A stretch of DNA of 64,000 nt from contig NZ_SZPR01000023.1 of NCBI RefSeq assembly GCF_005280195.1, forward strand, positions 1 to 64,000, read 5' to 3'. The notes beneath the pieces are model-generated. The model worked only from the letters and a program-made list of their open reading frames with translations, ran no database searches and had not been told where the DNA came from. The DNA is from Streptomyces galbus. Lineage in GTDB: Bacteria > Actinomycetota > Actinomycetes > Streptomycetales > Streptomycetaceae. Of this stretch, positions 41,396-49,405 are shown piece by piece; the first letter of the stretch is position 1, and each line of letters starts with the position of its first letter. The translations under genes were made by a program, and so were the position numbers.

Positions 41396-43102
41396 TCACA
41401 GCGGCACGATGTCCGGCGCCCCCAGCCGTGCCGCGTCCGCCGTCTGGTCGTCGGGCTGGAGCTGGGACTCGCGCTCGGCCTCCACCCGCTTCTCGTAGTG
41501 CTCGACCTCGCGCTCGATCTGGTCCTTGTCCCAGCCCAGCACCGGCGCCAGGAGCTCCGCCGCCTCGCGGGCCGAGCGCGTCCCGCGGTCGAAGGTCTCG
41601 ATGGAGATGCGGGTGCGCCGGGTCAGCACGTCGTCGAGGTGACGGGCGCCCTCGTGCGAGGCGGCGTAGACGATCTCGGCGCGCAGGTAGTCGTCGGCGA
41701 ACTGGAGCGGCTCGCCCAGCGACGGGTCGGCCGCGATCAGGTCGAGGACCTCCTCGGCCATGGACCCGTAACGGTTCAGCAGGTGCTCGACGCGGACCAC
41801 GTGCAGCCCGGTGCGGGCGGATATCCGCGCCCGCGCGTTCCACAGCGCCCGGTACCCCTCCGCGCCCAGCAGCGGGACGTCCTCCGTGACGCAGTCGGCG
41901 ACGCGCAGGTCGAGCCCGTGGACCGCCTCGTCGACGGCGTCCTTGGCCATCACCCGGTACGTCGTGTACTTGCCGCCGGCCACCACGACCAGACCCGGCA
42001 CCGGGTGGGCCACGGTGTGCTCACGCGACAGCTTGCTGGTGGCGTCCGACTCGCCGGCCAGCAGCGGCCGCAGCCCCGCGTACACGCCTTCGACGTCGTC
42101 CCTGGTCAGCGGCACGGCCAGCACGGAGTTCACGTGCTCGAGGAGGTAGTCGATGTCGGCGCTGGACGCGGCCGGGTGGGCCTTGTCGAGGTCCCAGTCG
42201 GTGTCCGTGGTGCCGATGATCCAGTGCCGGCCCCAGGGGATGACGAACAGCACCGACTTCTCGGTGCGCAGGATCAGCCCGCTCGTGGAGTTGATGCGGT
42301 CCTTCGGCACGACGAGGTGGATGCCCTTCGACGCCCGGACGTGGAACTGCCCGCGGGAGCCGACCATCGCCTGGGTGTCGTCGGTCCACACGCCCGTGGC
42401 GTTGACGACCTGCTTGGCGCGGATCTCGTACTCGCCGCCGCCCTCGACGTCCTGGACCCGGGCGCCGACGACCCGCTCGCCCTCGCGCAGGAAGCCCGTG
42501 ACGCGCGCGCGGTTGGCCACCTTCGCGCCGTAGGCCGCCGCCGTGCGCACCAGGGTGGCGACGAAGCGGGCGTCGTCCATCTGGGCGTCGTAGTACTGCA
42601 GCGCGCCGACCAGCGCGTCCTTCTTCAGGGCGGGGGCGACCCGCAGGGCGTGGCGGCGGGACAGGTGGCGGTGCGTGGGCAGGCCCCGGCCGTGGCCGCG
42701 GGCCATGGACATCGCGTCGTAGAGGGCGACGCCCGACCCGGCGTACAGCCGCTCCCAGCCCTTGTGCTGGAGCGGGTAGAGGAACGGCACCGGCCTGACC
42801 AGGTGCGGTGCCAGGCGCTCCAGGAGCAGGCCGCGCTCCTTGAGCGCCTCCCGCACGAGGGCGAAGTCGAGCATCTCCAGATAGCGCAGGCCGCCGTGGA
42901 TGAGCTTGCTGGACCGGCTGGAGGTGCCCGAGGCCCAGTCGCGGGCCTCCACCAGTCCCGTGGACAGGCCGCGGGTGACCGCGTCGAGGGCCGTGCCCGC
43001 GCCGACCACCCCGGCTCCCACCACCAGCACGTCCAGTTCACGCTCGGCCATGGCCGCCAGTGACTCGGCTCGCTGCGCCGGCCCCAGTGTCGCTGTCCTC
43101 AC
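41396..43102 (-). CDS. glpD: Glycerol-3-phosphate dehydrogenase (FAD, quinone-linked)
   Basis: A 568-residue membrane-associated flavoenzyme that oxidises sn-glycerol 3-phosphate to dihydroxyacetone phosphate and passes electrons to menaquinone. The FAD-binding V-V-G-A-G-V-V-G-A-G starts near residue 27; S-S-R-S-S-K-L-I-H-G-G-L-R-Y-L and G-G-K-Y-T-T-Y-R are GlpD signatures, and the C-terminal D-A-x cap domain is present. The length is normal. GTG 43102 follows GGGAGG. Glycerol uptake and kinase genes are not in the window. Confidence 0.96.
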   Translation of the reverse strand: MRTATLGPAQRAESLAAMAERELDVLVVGAGVVGAGTALDAVTRGLSTGLVEARDWASGTSSRSSKLIHGGLRYLEMLDFALVREALKERGLLLERLAPHLVRPVPFLYPLQHKGWERLYAGSGVALYDAMSMARGHGRGLPTHRHLSRRHALRVAPALKKDALVGALQYYDAQMDDARFVATLVRTAAAYGAKVANRARVTGFLREGERVVGARVQDVEGGGEYEIRAKQVVNATGVWTDDTQAMVGSRGQFHVRASKGIHLVVPKDRINSTSGLILRTEKSVLFVIPWGRHWIIGTTDTDWDLDKAHPAASSADIDYLLEHVNSVLAVPLTRDDVEGVYAGLRPLLAGESDATSKLSREHTVAHPVPGLVVVAGGKYTTYRVMAKDAVDEAVHGLDLRVADCVTEDVPLLGAEGYRALWNARARISARTGLHVVRVEHLLNRYGSMAEEVLDLIAADPSLGEPLQFADDYLRAEIVYAASHEGARHLDDVLTRRTRISIETFDRGTRSAREAAELLAPVLGWDKDQIEREVEHYEKRVEAERESQLQPDDQTADAARLGAPDIVPL

Positions 43103-43219
43103 CGCTGCCTCCCGCTGTCCGTCGCGTCGGCCGCACCTTCAGGGCGAGGCCCGGTCTCCCTTCCCCATGCCCAAATTCTGACCGCGTTGTCCGGCATCAG
43201 CCACCACAGGCCCCCAGCC

Positions 43220-43334
43220 TGTGGACAACGTCCTCGACAGCGGAACGGACCAGCCGGAAAACACAGTCGATCAATCCCGCATAACGGTCATATTTACTCC
43301 TAGTCTGACATTGCGCTCGCTCGTCCTGTCCACA
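43220..43334. promoter_or_regulatory. Two DnaA-box-like sites in an AT-rich divergent promoter
   Basis: TGTGGACAA at 43220-43228 is a perfect complement of the streptomycete DnaA box TTGTCCACA; CTGTCCACA at 43326-43334 has one change. Between them lies one of the most AT-rich spots in the window (about 43255-43315). It separates glpD from the dehydrogenase gene. Too few boxes are present for a replication origin. Confidence 0.4.
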
Positions 43335-43384
43335 GGGCTTGCGTGCCTGCCCCGCTTCGGTTACTGGGAAGGACGGCCCACGCC

Positions 43385-44593
43385 ATGCCCGCAGATCTCG
43401 CCGTCATCGGACTCGGCCCGCTCGGCCTGCCCCTCGCCCAGGCGGCGGTCGCGGCGGGCATCCCCACGCTCGGGTACGCCACCGGGCCCGAGGCGGGCTC
43501 CCTCAGCCCCGCGGAACTGCGCCGGATGCTCTCGGGGGGCTTCCGGCGCACCGCCAACGCGGCCGAGCTGGGGAGGGTGCGCACCGCCGTCATCTGCGCG
43601 CCCACCCCGCGCGACGCGGACGGCGGGCTCGACCTCAGCCTCGTGGAACAGGCCGCGCGCACCCTGGCCGGGCACCTGCGCCCGCACACCACGGTCATCC
43701 TGGAGTCGCCGGTGCCGCCGGGGACCACGGAGGACTTCCTGCGGCCGCTGCTGGAGGAGACCTCGGGGCTGCGGGCCGGGCGCGACTTCCAGCTCGCGTA
43801 CTCGCCCTGCCGCGTCGATCCCGGCAACCGCGCCTTCACGCCCGGCAACACGCCCAAGGTGATCGGCGGCCTGACGCCCGCGTGCACGGAGTCCGCCGCC
43901 GCGTTCTACGGCCGGCTGACCGAGAAGGTGGTACGCGCGCGTGGGCTGCGCGAGGCGGAGACCGTGCAGCTGCTGGAGACCAACTTCCGGCACGTGAACA
44001 TCGCGCTGGTCAACGAGATGGCCGTGCTGTGCCACGAGTTGGGCGTCGACCTGTGGGACGTCATCCGCTGCGCGGAGACCAAGCCGTTCGGCTTCCAGTC
44101 CTTCCGGCCGGGGCCCGGGGTCGGCGGGCACGCGGTGCCGCTCGACCGCGCCGGGCAGGCCGGCGGCCCGTTGCGCATGGTGGAACTGGCCCAGCAGGTC
44201 AACAGCCGTATGCCGCGCTACGTCGTCCAGCGCGCGGCCGCGCTGCTCAACGAGCACGGCAAGTCCGCCCGGGGCGCGCGCGTGCTGCTCCTCGGCGTCA
44301 CCTACAAGCCCGACCTGGCCGACCAGCAGGGCACACCCGCGCGGGAGATCGCGATCCGGCTGATGGAACTCGGCGCGTCCGTCAGCTATCACGACCCGCA
44401 CGTCCCGTCCTGGAGCGTCCTGGACCGCCCGGTCCCCCGCGCGGACTCCCTCTACGAGGCCGCCGCCGACGCCGACCTCACGATCCTCGTCCAGCAGCAC
44501 CGCACGTACGACCTCCAGGGCCTGTCGGTGAAGGCCCAACTCCTCCTGGACACCCGCGGCGCGACCCCGACGGGGGCGGCGCACCGGTTGTGA
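43385..44593 (+). CDS. UDP-glucose/UDP-ManNAc dehydrogenase-like protein lacking catalytic residues
   Basis: A 402-residue protein with the three domains of nucleotide-sugar dehydrogenases: the Rossmann start V-I-G-L-G-P-L-G-L-P-L (7-17), a central domain with N-I-A-L-V-N-E, and the C-terminal domain with G-V-T-Y-K-P-D. Several active-site positions differ: the catalytic Cys in G-G-H-C is Ala250 (G-P-G-V-G-G-H-A-V-P-L-D), the lysine of A-E-x-x-K is Gln195, and S-P-E-R reads S-P-C142-R. It therefore should not carry out the normal two-step oxidation. The closest family by pattern is WecC. ATG 43385 has GGAAGGA about 12 bases upstream. Confidence 0.85.
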   Translation: MPADLAVIGLGPLGLPLAQAAVAAGIPTLGYATGPEAGSLSPAELRRMLSGGFRRTANAAELGRVRTAVICAPTPRDADGGLDLSLVEQAARTLAGHLRPHTTVILESPVPPGTTEDFLRPLLEETSGLRAGRDFQLAYSPCRVDPGNRAFTPGNTPKVIGGLTPACTESAAAFYGRLTEKVVRARGLREAETVQLLETNFRHVNIALVNEMAVLCHELGVDLWDVIRCAETKPFGFQSFRPGPGVGGHAVPLDRAGQAGGPLRMVELAQQVNSRMPRYVVQRAAALLNEHGKSARGARVLLLGVTYKPDLADQQGTPAREIAIRLMELGASVSYHDPHVPSWSVLDRPVPRADSLYEAAADADLTILVQQHRTYDLQGLSVKAQLLLDTRGATPTGAAHRL

Positions 44594-44651
44594 GGGGGGC
44601 GCGAGGTGGTGCACGGTCCGGGGACTGCTGGCACAGGGGTGGGGGCGCCGG

Positions 44652-44701
44652 TAATCTGGCAACAGGTGGAGCCCACCGCAGCGGGTACTGCGGCAGGCTC
44701 C
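44652..44701 (+). ncRNA. Candidate small RNA: -10 element and bipartite stem
   Basis: TAATCT (44652-44657) with CTGGCA 18 bases upstream looks like a promoter. Behind it a symmetric structure forms: GGAGCC (44668-44673) with GGCTCC (44696-44701), a CA/CA internal loop, CCGCAG (44676-44681) with CTGCGG (44688-44693), and the loop CGGGTA. No matching RNA family is known to me. It could also be the leader of nothing visible, since no plus-strand gene follows for several kilobases. Confidence 0.35.
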
Positions 44702-44747
44702 TGATGGTTCACGGGCGTCCGTCCCTACCTCTCATAGGGGCGGCCGC

Positions 44748-44984
44748 TCACCATCCGAAAAGTCGCAAGACCCACCTCCTCCGGAACTTCACCAGCCGAA
44801 GCCGGATCCCGTCCCAGCGAGTGGGCTTGCGATGGCGTCCCATGGGCGCCCCCTTCCACGACACCGCCCAGTAGCCCGGGTGGGCGGTCCGTTCGGAACG
44901 CGGGCCGGGCCCCGCGGGCGCGGGTCCGGAACCATTCCTTGGAAGGGGGCGACCCAGAGAGCTCGGGTCGCCGATCACGGACAT
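44748..44984 (-). CDS. Candidate small basic protein (78 residues)
   Basis: ATG 44984 is preceded by GGAGGG with five bases of spacing. An internal ATG at 44843, also behind GGAAGGGGG, would give a 31-residue peptide ending in R-R-R-W-V-L-R-L-F-G-W. The C-terminal part is strongly basic and could bind membrane or nucleic acid. I recognise no homologue; either the long or the short form may be the real gene. Terminator-like stems flank it. Confidence 0.35.
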   Translation of the reverse strand: MSVIGDPSSLGRPLPRNGSGPAPAGPGPRSERTAHPGYWAVSWKGAPMGRHRKPTRWDGIRLRLVKFRRRWVLRLFGW

Positions 44985-45086
44985 TACCGCCCTCCATACG
45001 CCCGTTCGGCCCCCATTCGCCCCGAACGCAACCGCGCGCCCCCCTCCGCGCCGTGCGCCGTCCGACCCGCCGCGGCGCGCACGCAA

Positions 45087-45125
45087 CAGGGCCGGTCACC
45101 CCCCTCACGGGAGTGACCGGCCCTG
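45087..45125. terminator. Terminator after the guaB3 gene
   Basis: Thirteen perfect pairs (45087-45099 with 45113-45125), 18 bases past the stop of the guaB3-type gene on the minus strand. Confidence 0.8.
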
Positions 45126-45142
45126 GCGTCCGTTCGGTGGGG

Positions 45143-46267
45143 CTAGCGGCGGTGCTGTGAGTCCGCCACCGTCACCTCGACCCGCTGGAACTCCTTCAGC
45201 TCGCTGTAGCCCGTCGTGGCCATCGCGCGGCGCAGGGCGCCGAAGAGGTTCATGGAGCCGTCGGGGGTGTGGGACGGACCCGTGAGGACCTCCTCGAGGG
45301 TGCCGACCGTGCCGAGGTCGACCTTCTTGCCGCGCGGCAGCTCCTCGTTGACGGCCTCCATGCCCCAGTGGTGGCCCCGGCCCGGCGCGTCCGTCGCGCG
45401 GGCCAGCGGGGAGCCCATCATCACCGCGTCGGCGCCGCAGGCGATCGCCTTGGGCAGGTCGCCGGACCAGCCGACGCCGCCGTCCGCGATCACGTGCACG
45501 TACCGGCCGCCGGACTCGTCCATGTAGTCGCGACGGGCCGCCGCCACGTCCGCGACCGCCGTCGCCATCGGCACCTGGATGCCCAGCACGTTGCGCGTGG
45601 TGTGCGCCGCGCCGCCGCCGAAGCCGACCAGCACGCCCGCCGCGCCGGTGCGCATCAGGTGCAGGGCCGCCGTGTACGTGGCGCAGCCGCCGACGATCAC
45701 CGGGACGTCGAGCTCGTAGATGAACTGCTTCAGGTTCAGCGGCTCGTGCGCACCGGAGACGTGCTCCGCCGAGACCGTCGTGCCGCGGATGACGAAGATG
45801 TCCACGCCCGCGTCCACGACCGCCTTGGAGAACTGCGCCGTACGCTGCGGGGAGAGCGCGGCCGCCGTGACCACGCCGGAGTCGCGCACCTCCTTGAGGC
45901 GCGCACCGATCAGCTCCTCCTTGATCGGGGCCGCGTACAGCTCCTGGAGGCGGCGGGTGGCCGACTCGGCGGGCAGCTCCACGATCTCGTCGAGCAGCGG
46001 CTGCGGGTCCTCGTAGCGCGTCCACAGGCCCTCGAGGTTCAGCACGCCCAGGCCGCCCAGCTCACCGATGCGGATCGCGGTGGCCGGGGAGACGACCGAG
46101 TCCATGGGGGCGGCCAGGAACGGCAGCTCGAAGCGGTAGGCGTCGATCTGCCAGGCGATCGAGACCTCCTTCGGGTCGCGCGTACGACGGCTGGGGACGA
46201 CGGCGATGTCGTCGAAGGCGTACGCCCGGCGGCCGCGCTTGCCGCGCCCGATCTCGATCTCAGTCAC
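45143..46267 (-). CDS. guaB3: GuaB3 family IMP dehydrogenase-related protein
   Basis: A 374-residue TIM-barrel protein of the IMPDH/GMP reductase superfamily without CBS domains. Opening F-D-D-I-A-V-V-P-S-R-R-T-R, P-M-D-S-V-V-S-P and D-G-G-V-G-W-S-G-D-L fit. The catalytic-loop region that reads G-P-G-S-x-C-T-T-R in IMPDH is G-F-G-G-G-A-A-H-T-T-R here, so the essential cysteine is missing. It is therefore unlikely to be a normal IMPDH. GuaB3 proteins are conserved in actinobacteria; proposals include a GMP reductase activity. GTG 46267 follows GGGAAAGG. It lies downstream of guaB, separated by a terminator. Confidence 0.9.
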   Translation of the reverse strand: MTEIEIGRGKRGRRAYAFDDIAVVPSRRTRDPKEVSIAWQIDAYRFELPFLAAPMDSVVSPATAIRIGELGGLGVLNLEGLWTRYEDPQPLLDEIVELPAESATRRLQELYAAPIKEELIGARLKEVRDSGVVTAAALSPQRTAQFSKAVVDAGVDIFVIRGTTVSAEHVSGAHEPLNLKQFIYELDVPVIVGGCATYTAALHLMRTGAAGVLVGFGGGAAHTTRNVLGIQVPMATAVADVAAARRDYMDESGGRYVHVIADGGVGWSGDLPKAIACGADAVMMGSPLARATDAPGRGHHWGMEAVNEELPRGKKVDLGTVGTLEEVLTGPSHTPDGSMNLFGALRRAMATTGYSELKEFQRVEVTVADSQHRR

Positions 46268-46361
46268 GTCTGTGGCCTTTCCCTGATGCGTTGCAGCGTC
46301 TTCCAGTATCGCCGACGGCCGTGACGGGGAACGCCCGGCGGCCCGGACGACCGGGGAACGC

Positions 46362-46403
46362 GCCGAGGGCGGCCCCGGAACTCGTCCCGGGGCCGCCCTC
46401 GGC
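46362..46403. terminator. Strong terminator between guaB and guaB3
   Basis: Seventeen perfect pairs (46362-46378 with 46387-46403) and an eight-base loop, 38 bases beyond the guaB stop. Confidence 0.85.
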
Positions 46404-46440
46404 GGACAGGCGTCGCACAGGCGTCACGCGTGCGTGCGGG

Positions 46441-47949
46441 TCACCGCTTGGCGCTGTAGTTCGGCGCCTCGACCGTCATCTGGATGTCGTGCGGGTGGCT
46501 CTCCTTCAGGCCCGCCGACGTGATCCGCACGAAGCGGCCGTTCGACTGCAGCTCGGGCACCGTGCGGCCGCCGACGTAGAACATCGACTGGCGCAGGCCG
46601 CCGACGAGCTGGTGGACGACCGAGGACAGCGGGCCGCGGTAGGGCACCTGGCCCTCGATGCCCTCGGGGATGAGCTGCTCGTCGGAGGCGACGCCCTCCT
46701 GGAAGTAGCGGTCCTTGGAGAACGACCTGCGGTCGCCGCGGGTCTGCATGGCGCCCAGCGAGCCCATGCCGCGGTACGACTTGAACTGCTTGCCGTTGAT
46801 GAACATCAGCTCCCCCGGGGACTCCTCGCAGCCCGCGAGCAGCGAGCCCAGCATCACCGTGTCGGCGCCGGCGACCAGCGCCTTGGCGATGTCGCCGGAG
46901 TACTGCAGACCGCCGTCGCCGATGACCGGGACACCCGCCGCGCGGGCGGCCTCGGCGGCCTCGTAGATGGCCGTGACCTGCGGGACGCCGACACCGGCGA
47001 CCACCCGGGTCGTGCAGATGGAGCCCGGTCCGACACCGACCTTGATGCCGTCGGCGCCCGCGTCGACGAGCGCCTGGGCGCCGTCGCGGGTGGCGATGTT
47101 GCCGCCGATGACGTCCACGCGCGTGTGGTTGGACTTGATCTTGGCGATCATGTCGCCGACCAGGCGGGAGTGGCCGTGCGCGGTGTCGACGACGATGAAG
47201 TCGACGCCCGCCTCGATCAGCGCCTGGGCGCGCTCGAAGGCGTCACCGGCGACACCAACCGCGGCACCGACCAGCAGGCGGCCCTCGGCGTCCTTCGCGG
47301 CGTTGGGGTACTTCTCCGCCTTGACGAAGTCCTTGACGGTGATCAGGCCCTTGAGGACACCCTCGCCGTCGACCAGCGGCAGCTTCTCGATCTTGTGCTT
47401 GCGCAGCAGCTCCATCGCCTCGACGCCGGAGATGCCGACCGTGCCGGTGACCAGCGGCATCGGCGTCATGACCTCGCGCACCCGGCGCGTGCGGTCCGAC
47501 TCGAAGGCCATGTCGCGGTTGGTGACGATGCCGAGCAGCTTCTTGTTGCCGTCGGTGACCGGCACACCGCTGATGCGGAACTTGGCGCACAGCGCGTCGG
47601 CCTCGGCCAGCGTGGCGTCCGGGTGCACGGTGATCGGGTCGGCGACCATCCCCGACTCGGACCGCTTCACCAGGTCGACCTGGTTGGCCTGGTCCTCGAT
47701 GGAGAGGTTGCGGTGCAGGACGCCGACGCCGCCCTGGCGGGCCATCGCGATCGCCATGCGCGACTCGGTGACCTTGTCCATGGCGGCGGACAGGAGCGGG
47801 ATGTTCACCCGCACGTTCTTGGAGACGTACGAGGCGGTGTCGATCTCGTCGGGTGCCATGTCCGACGGGCCCGGCAGCAGCAGCACGTCGTCGTAGGTCA
47901 GCCCGAGCGTCGCGAATTTGTCGGGCACTCCGTCGACGTTGGCAGTCAT
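46441..47949 (-). CDS. guaB: Inosine-5'-monophosphate dehydrogenase
   Basis: A 502-residue enzyme that oxidises IMP to XMP with NAD+, the committed step to GMP. The barrel contains the catalytic loop G-V-G-P-G-S-I-C-T-T-R with its cysteine and the flap R-x-Y-R-G-M-G-S-L-G-A-M. Two CBS domains (about 95-215, for example M-V-A-D-P-I-T-V and V-R-E-V-M-T-P-M-P-L-V-T) interrupt the barrel and probably bind purine nucleotides. ATG 47949 is behind GGGGAAGG. Confidence 0.97.
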   Translation of the reverse strand: MTANVDGVPDKFATLGLTYDDVLLLPGPSDMAPDEIDTASYVSKNVRVNIPLLSAAMDKVTESRMAIAMARQGGVGVLHRNLSIEDQANQVDLVKRSESGMVADPITVHPDATLAEADALCAKFRISGVPVTDGNKKLLGIVTNRDMAFESDRTRRVREVMTPMPLVTGTVGISGVEAMELLRKHKIEKLPLVDGEGVLKGLITVKDFVKAEKYPNAAKDAEGRLLVGAAVGVAGDAFERAQALIEAGVDFIVVDTAHGHSRLVGDMIAKIKSNHTRVDVIGGNIATRDGAQALVDAGADGIKVGVGPGSICTTRVVAGVGVPQVTAIYEAAEAARAAGVPVIGDGGLQYSGDIAKALVAGADTVMLGSLLAGCEESPGELMFINGKQFKSYRGMGSLGAMQTRGDRRSFSKDRYFQEGVASDEQLIPEGIEGQVPYRGPLSSVVHQLVGGLRQSMFYVGGRTVPELQSNGRFVRITSAGLKESHPHDIQMTVEAPNYSAKR

Positions 47950-47988
47950 GACACCTTCCCCAAATGGCCTTGATCGGTGCGGATGTCC

Positions 47989-47994
47989 ATGCTA
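47989..47994 (-). promoter_or_regulatory. -10 element for guaB
   Basis: On the minus strand this reads TAGCAT, 39 bases before the guaB ATG. Confidence 0.4.
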
Positions 47995-48102
47995 ACGGGA
48001 AGCGGGGTGGTCTCATTCCACGGCCGGAGGCCGCCCCCGGCTTCGTACGTTCCTACGGACCGGGCCGACGCCCTGTTCACGAACGGCCCAACTCCGCGCG
48101 CC

Positions 48103-48783
48103 CTACTGCTCGGCGAGCGCGCGCAGCCGGCTCAGCGCACGGTGCTGCGCCACCCGTACCGCCCCGGGTGACATTCCCAACATCTGTCCGGTCTCCTCGG
48201 CGGTCAGCCCCACCGCGATCCGCAGCAGCAGCAGCTCGCGCTGGTTCTCCGGCAGGTTGGCGAGGAGTTTCTTGGCCCACTCGGCGTCGCTGCTGAGCAG
48301 GGCGCGCTCCTCGGGCCCGAGGGAGTCGTCGGGCCGCTCGGGCATCTCGTCGGAGGGCACCGCCGTGGACCCGGGGTGGCGCATGGCCGCCCGCTGGAGG
48401 TCGGCCACCTTGTGCGCGGCGATGGCGAACACGAACGCCTCGAAGGGGCGGCCGGTGTCCTTGTAGCGCGGCAGGGCGAGCAGGACGGCGACGCAGACCT
48501 CCTGCGCCAGGTCCTCCACGAAGTGCCGGGCGTCGCCGGGCAGCCGGGACAGCCGCGTACGGCAGTAGCGCAGGGCGAGAGGGTGGACGTGGGCGAGCAG
48601 GTCGTGCGTCGCCTGCTCGTCGCCGTCGACGGCGAGGTGCACGAGTGAGCCGATCGTCCCCTGGGCAGGAGTGGCCGCCTCGTCGTCGCGCATCGGTCCA
48701 TGGTGCCCTGCGGCCGTGCGGTCCGCGGCACCGCGCCCGTCGTTGTGCACCGAAGCGTTATGAGCAGGTGCGCCGGAACTCAT
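48103..48783 (-). CDS. shbA: Sigma factor ShbA (ECF type, for hrdB transcription)
   Basis: A 226-residue group 4 sigma factor. Region 2 spans about residues 55-125 (A-L-R-Y-C-R-T-R-L and V-E-D-L-A-Q-E-V-C-V-A-V) and region 4 the C terminus (L-P-E-N-Q-R-E-L-L-L-L-R-I then G-M-S-P-G-A-V-R-V-A-Q-H-R). From memory it matches Streptomyces ShbA, which drives the promoter of the principal sigma factor gene hrdB. Its place next to bldM and whiD agrees with that identity. ATG 48783 has GGGGAGG upstream; ATG 48693 and GTG 48834 are alternatives. No anti-sigma factor gene is adjacent. Confidence 0.88.
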   Translation of the reverse strand: MSSGAPAHNASVHNDGRGAADRTAAGHHGPMRDDEAATPAQGTIGSLVHLAVDGDEQATHDLLAHVHPLALRYCRTRLSRLPGDARHFVEDLAQEVCVAVLLALPRYKDTGRPFEAFVFAIAAHKVADLQRAAMRHPGSTAVPSDEMPERPDDSLGPEERALLSSDAEWAKKLLANLPENQRELLLLRIAVGLTAEETGQMLGMSPGAVRVAQHRALSRLRALAEQ

Positions 48784-49405
48784 CCCCTGCGCCCTCCCCT
48801 TCCGCTCGACCGAATCGTCCCCGAGGAACTCCACACCTCAAGGATGCGGCATCCGCGCCGAAACGAGCAGCGGCCGTCGCGACGGAACGAATGCGGCCCC
48901 TTGCGCGGGCCCGCCGGGACGCCGTACGCGTCCCGCGCGGGAGCGGACGTACGGCGGTACGCCCACCGCGGCCGACCTGCGCGGAACCGCTCGGCCGACG
49001 CCCGCGCCCACCGCGGCGGGCGGCCTGCCGGCGGCCACGCACGCGTGCGGGACGACGGGCCGCACACGGGACGAAGGGGCGGAACGCCGTGAGAAAGAAC
49101 GCACCGCGGGGGGACCACGTCACCGCCGTCGGGTGCGGGTCCCGCCCGGCCGACGGGGCCCGGGCCGCAGGTCCCTGGTCGTGTCTTCCGGGTCAGCCGA
49201 GGGCGCCGACCGGACGGGAGGACCTCCGCGCCGGCACGGCCGGGCACGGACGGGTCACCCCCGGCGGCCACGCCGCAGTGAGCCACGGTGCCGCGGTGGG
49301 CGAGGCCACGGGGGGCGCCCCCGTCCCGTTCGGGTGGGACGGGTGCGCGGGCCGCGCCGTACGCCCCCGCGGGGCGGGGCCCCGGAGGGATCCGGGAGAC
49401 ACGGC
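48784..49405. other. Intergenic region between shbA and bldM
   Basis: About 620 bases without a supported gene. It holds a complex inverted repeat: CGCCGTACG (48920-48928) with CGTACGGCG (48948-48956) enclosing the palindrome TCCCGCGCGGGA (48931-48942), 137 bases before the shbA start, and the bldM terminator candidate at 49320-49343. The shbA promoter should be here; I see no convincing -35/-10 pair. Confidence 0.5.
49320..49343. terminator. Terminator candidate after bldM
   Basis: CCCGTCCC (49320-49327) pairs with GGGACGGG (49336-49343) around an eight-base loop, 62 bases past the bldM stop on the minus strand. A second short stem (ACGGGGG/CCCCCGT) overlaps it. Confidence 0.5.

Noticed and set aside
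37791..41498. Plus-strand frame of about 1235 codons across kinase 6 and the serine hydrolase
   Set aside because: Arg/Gly/Pro/Ala-rich shadow composition and no domain; the overlapping genes on the correct frames have clear catalytic motifs.
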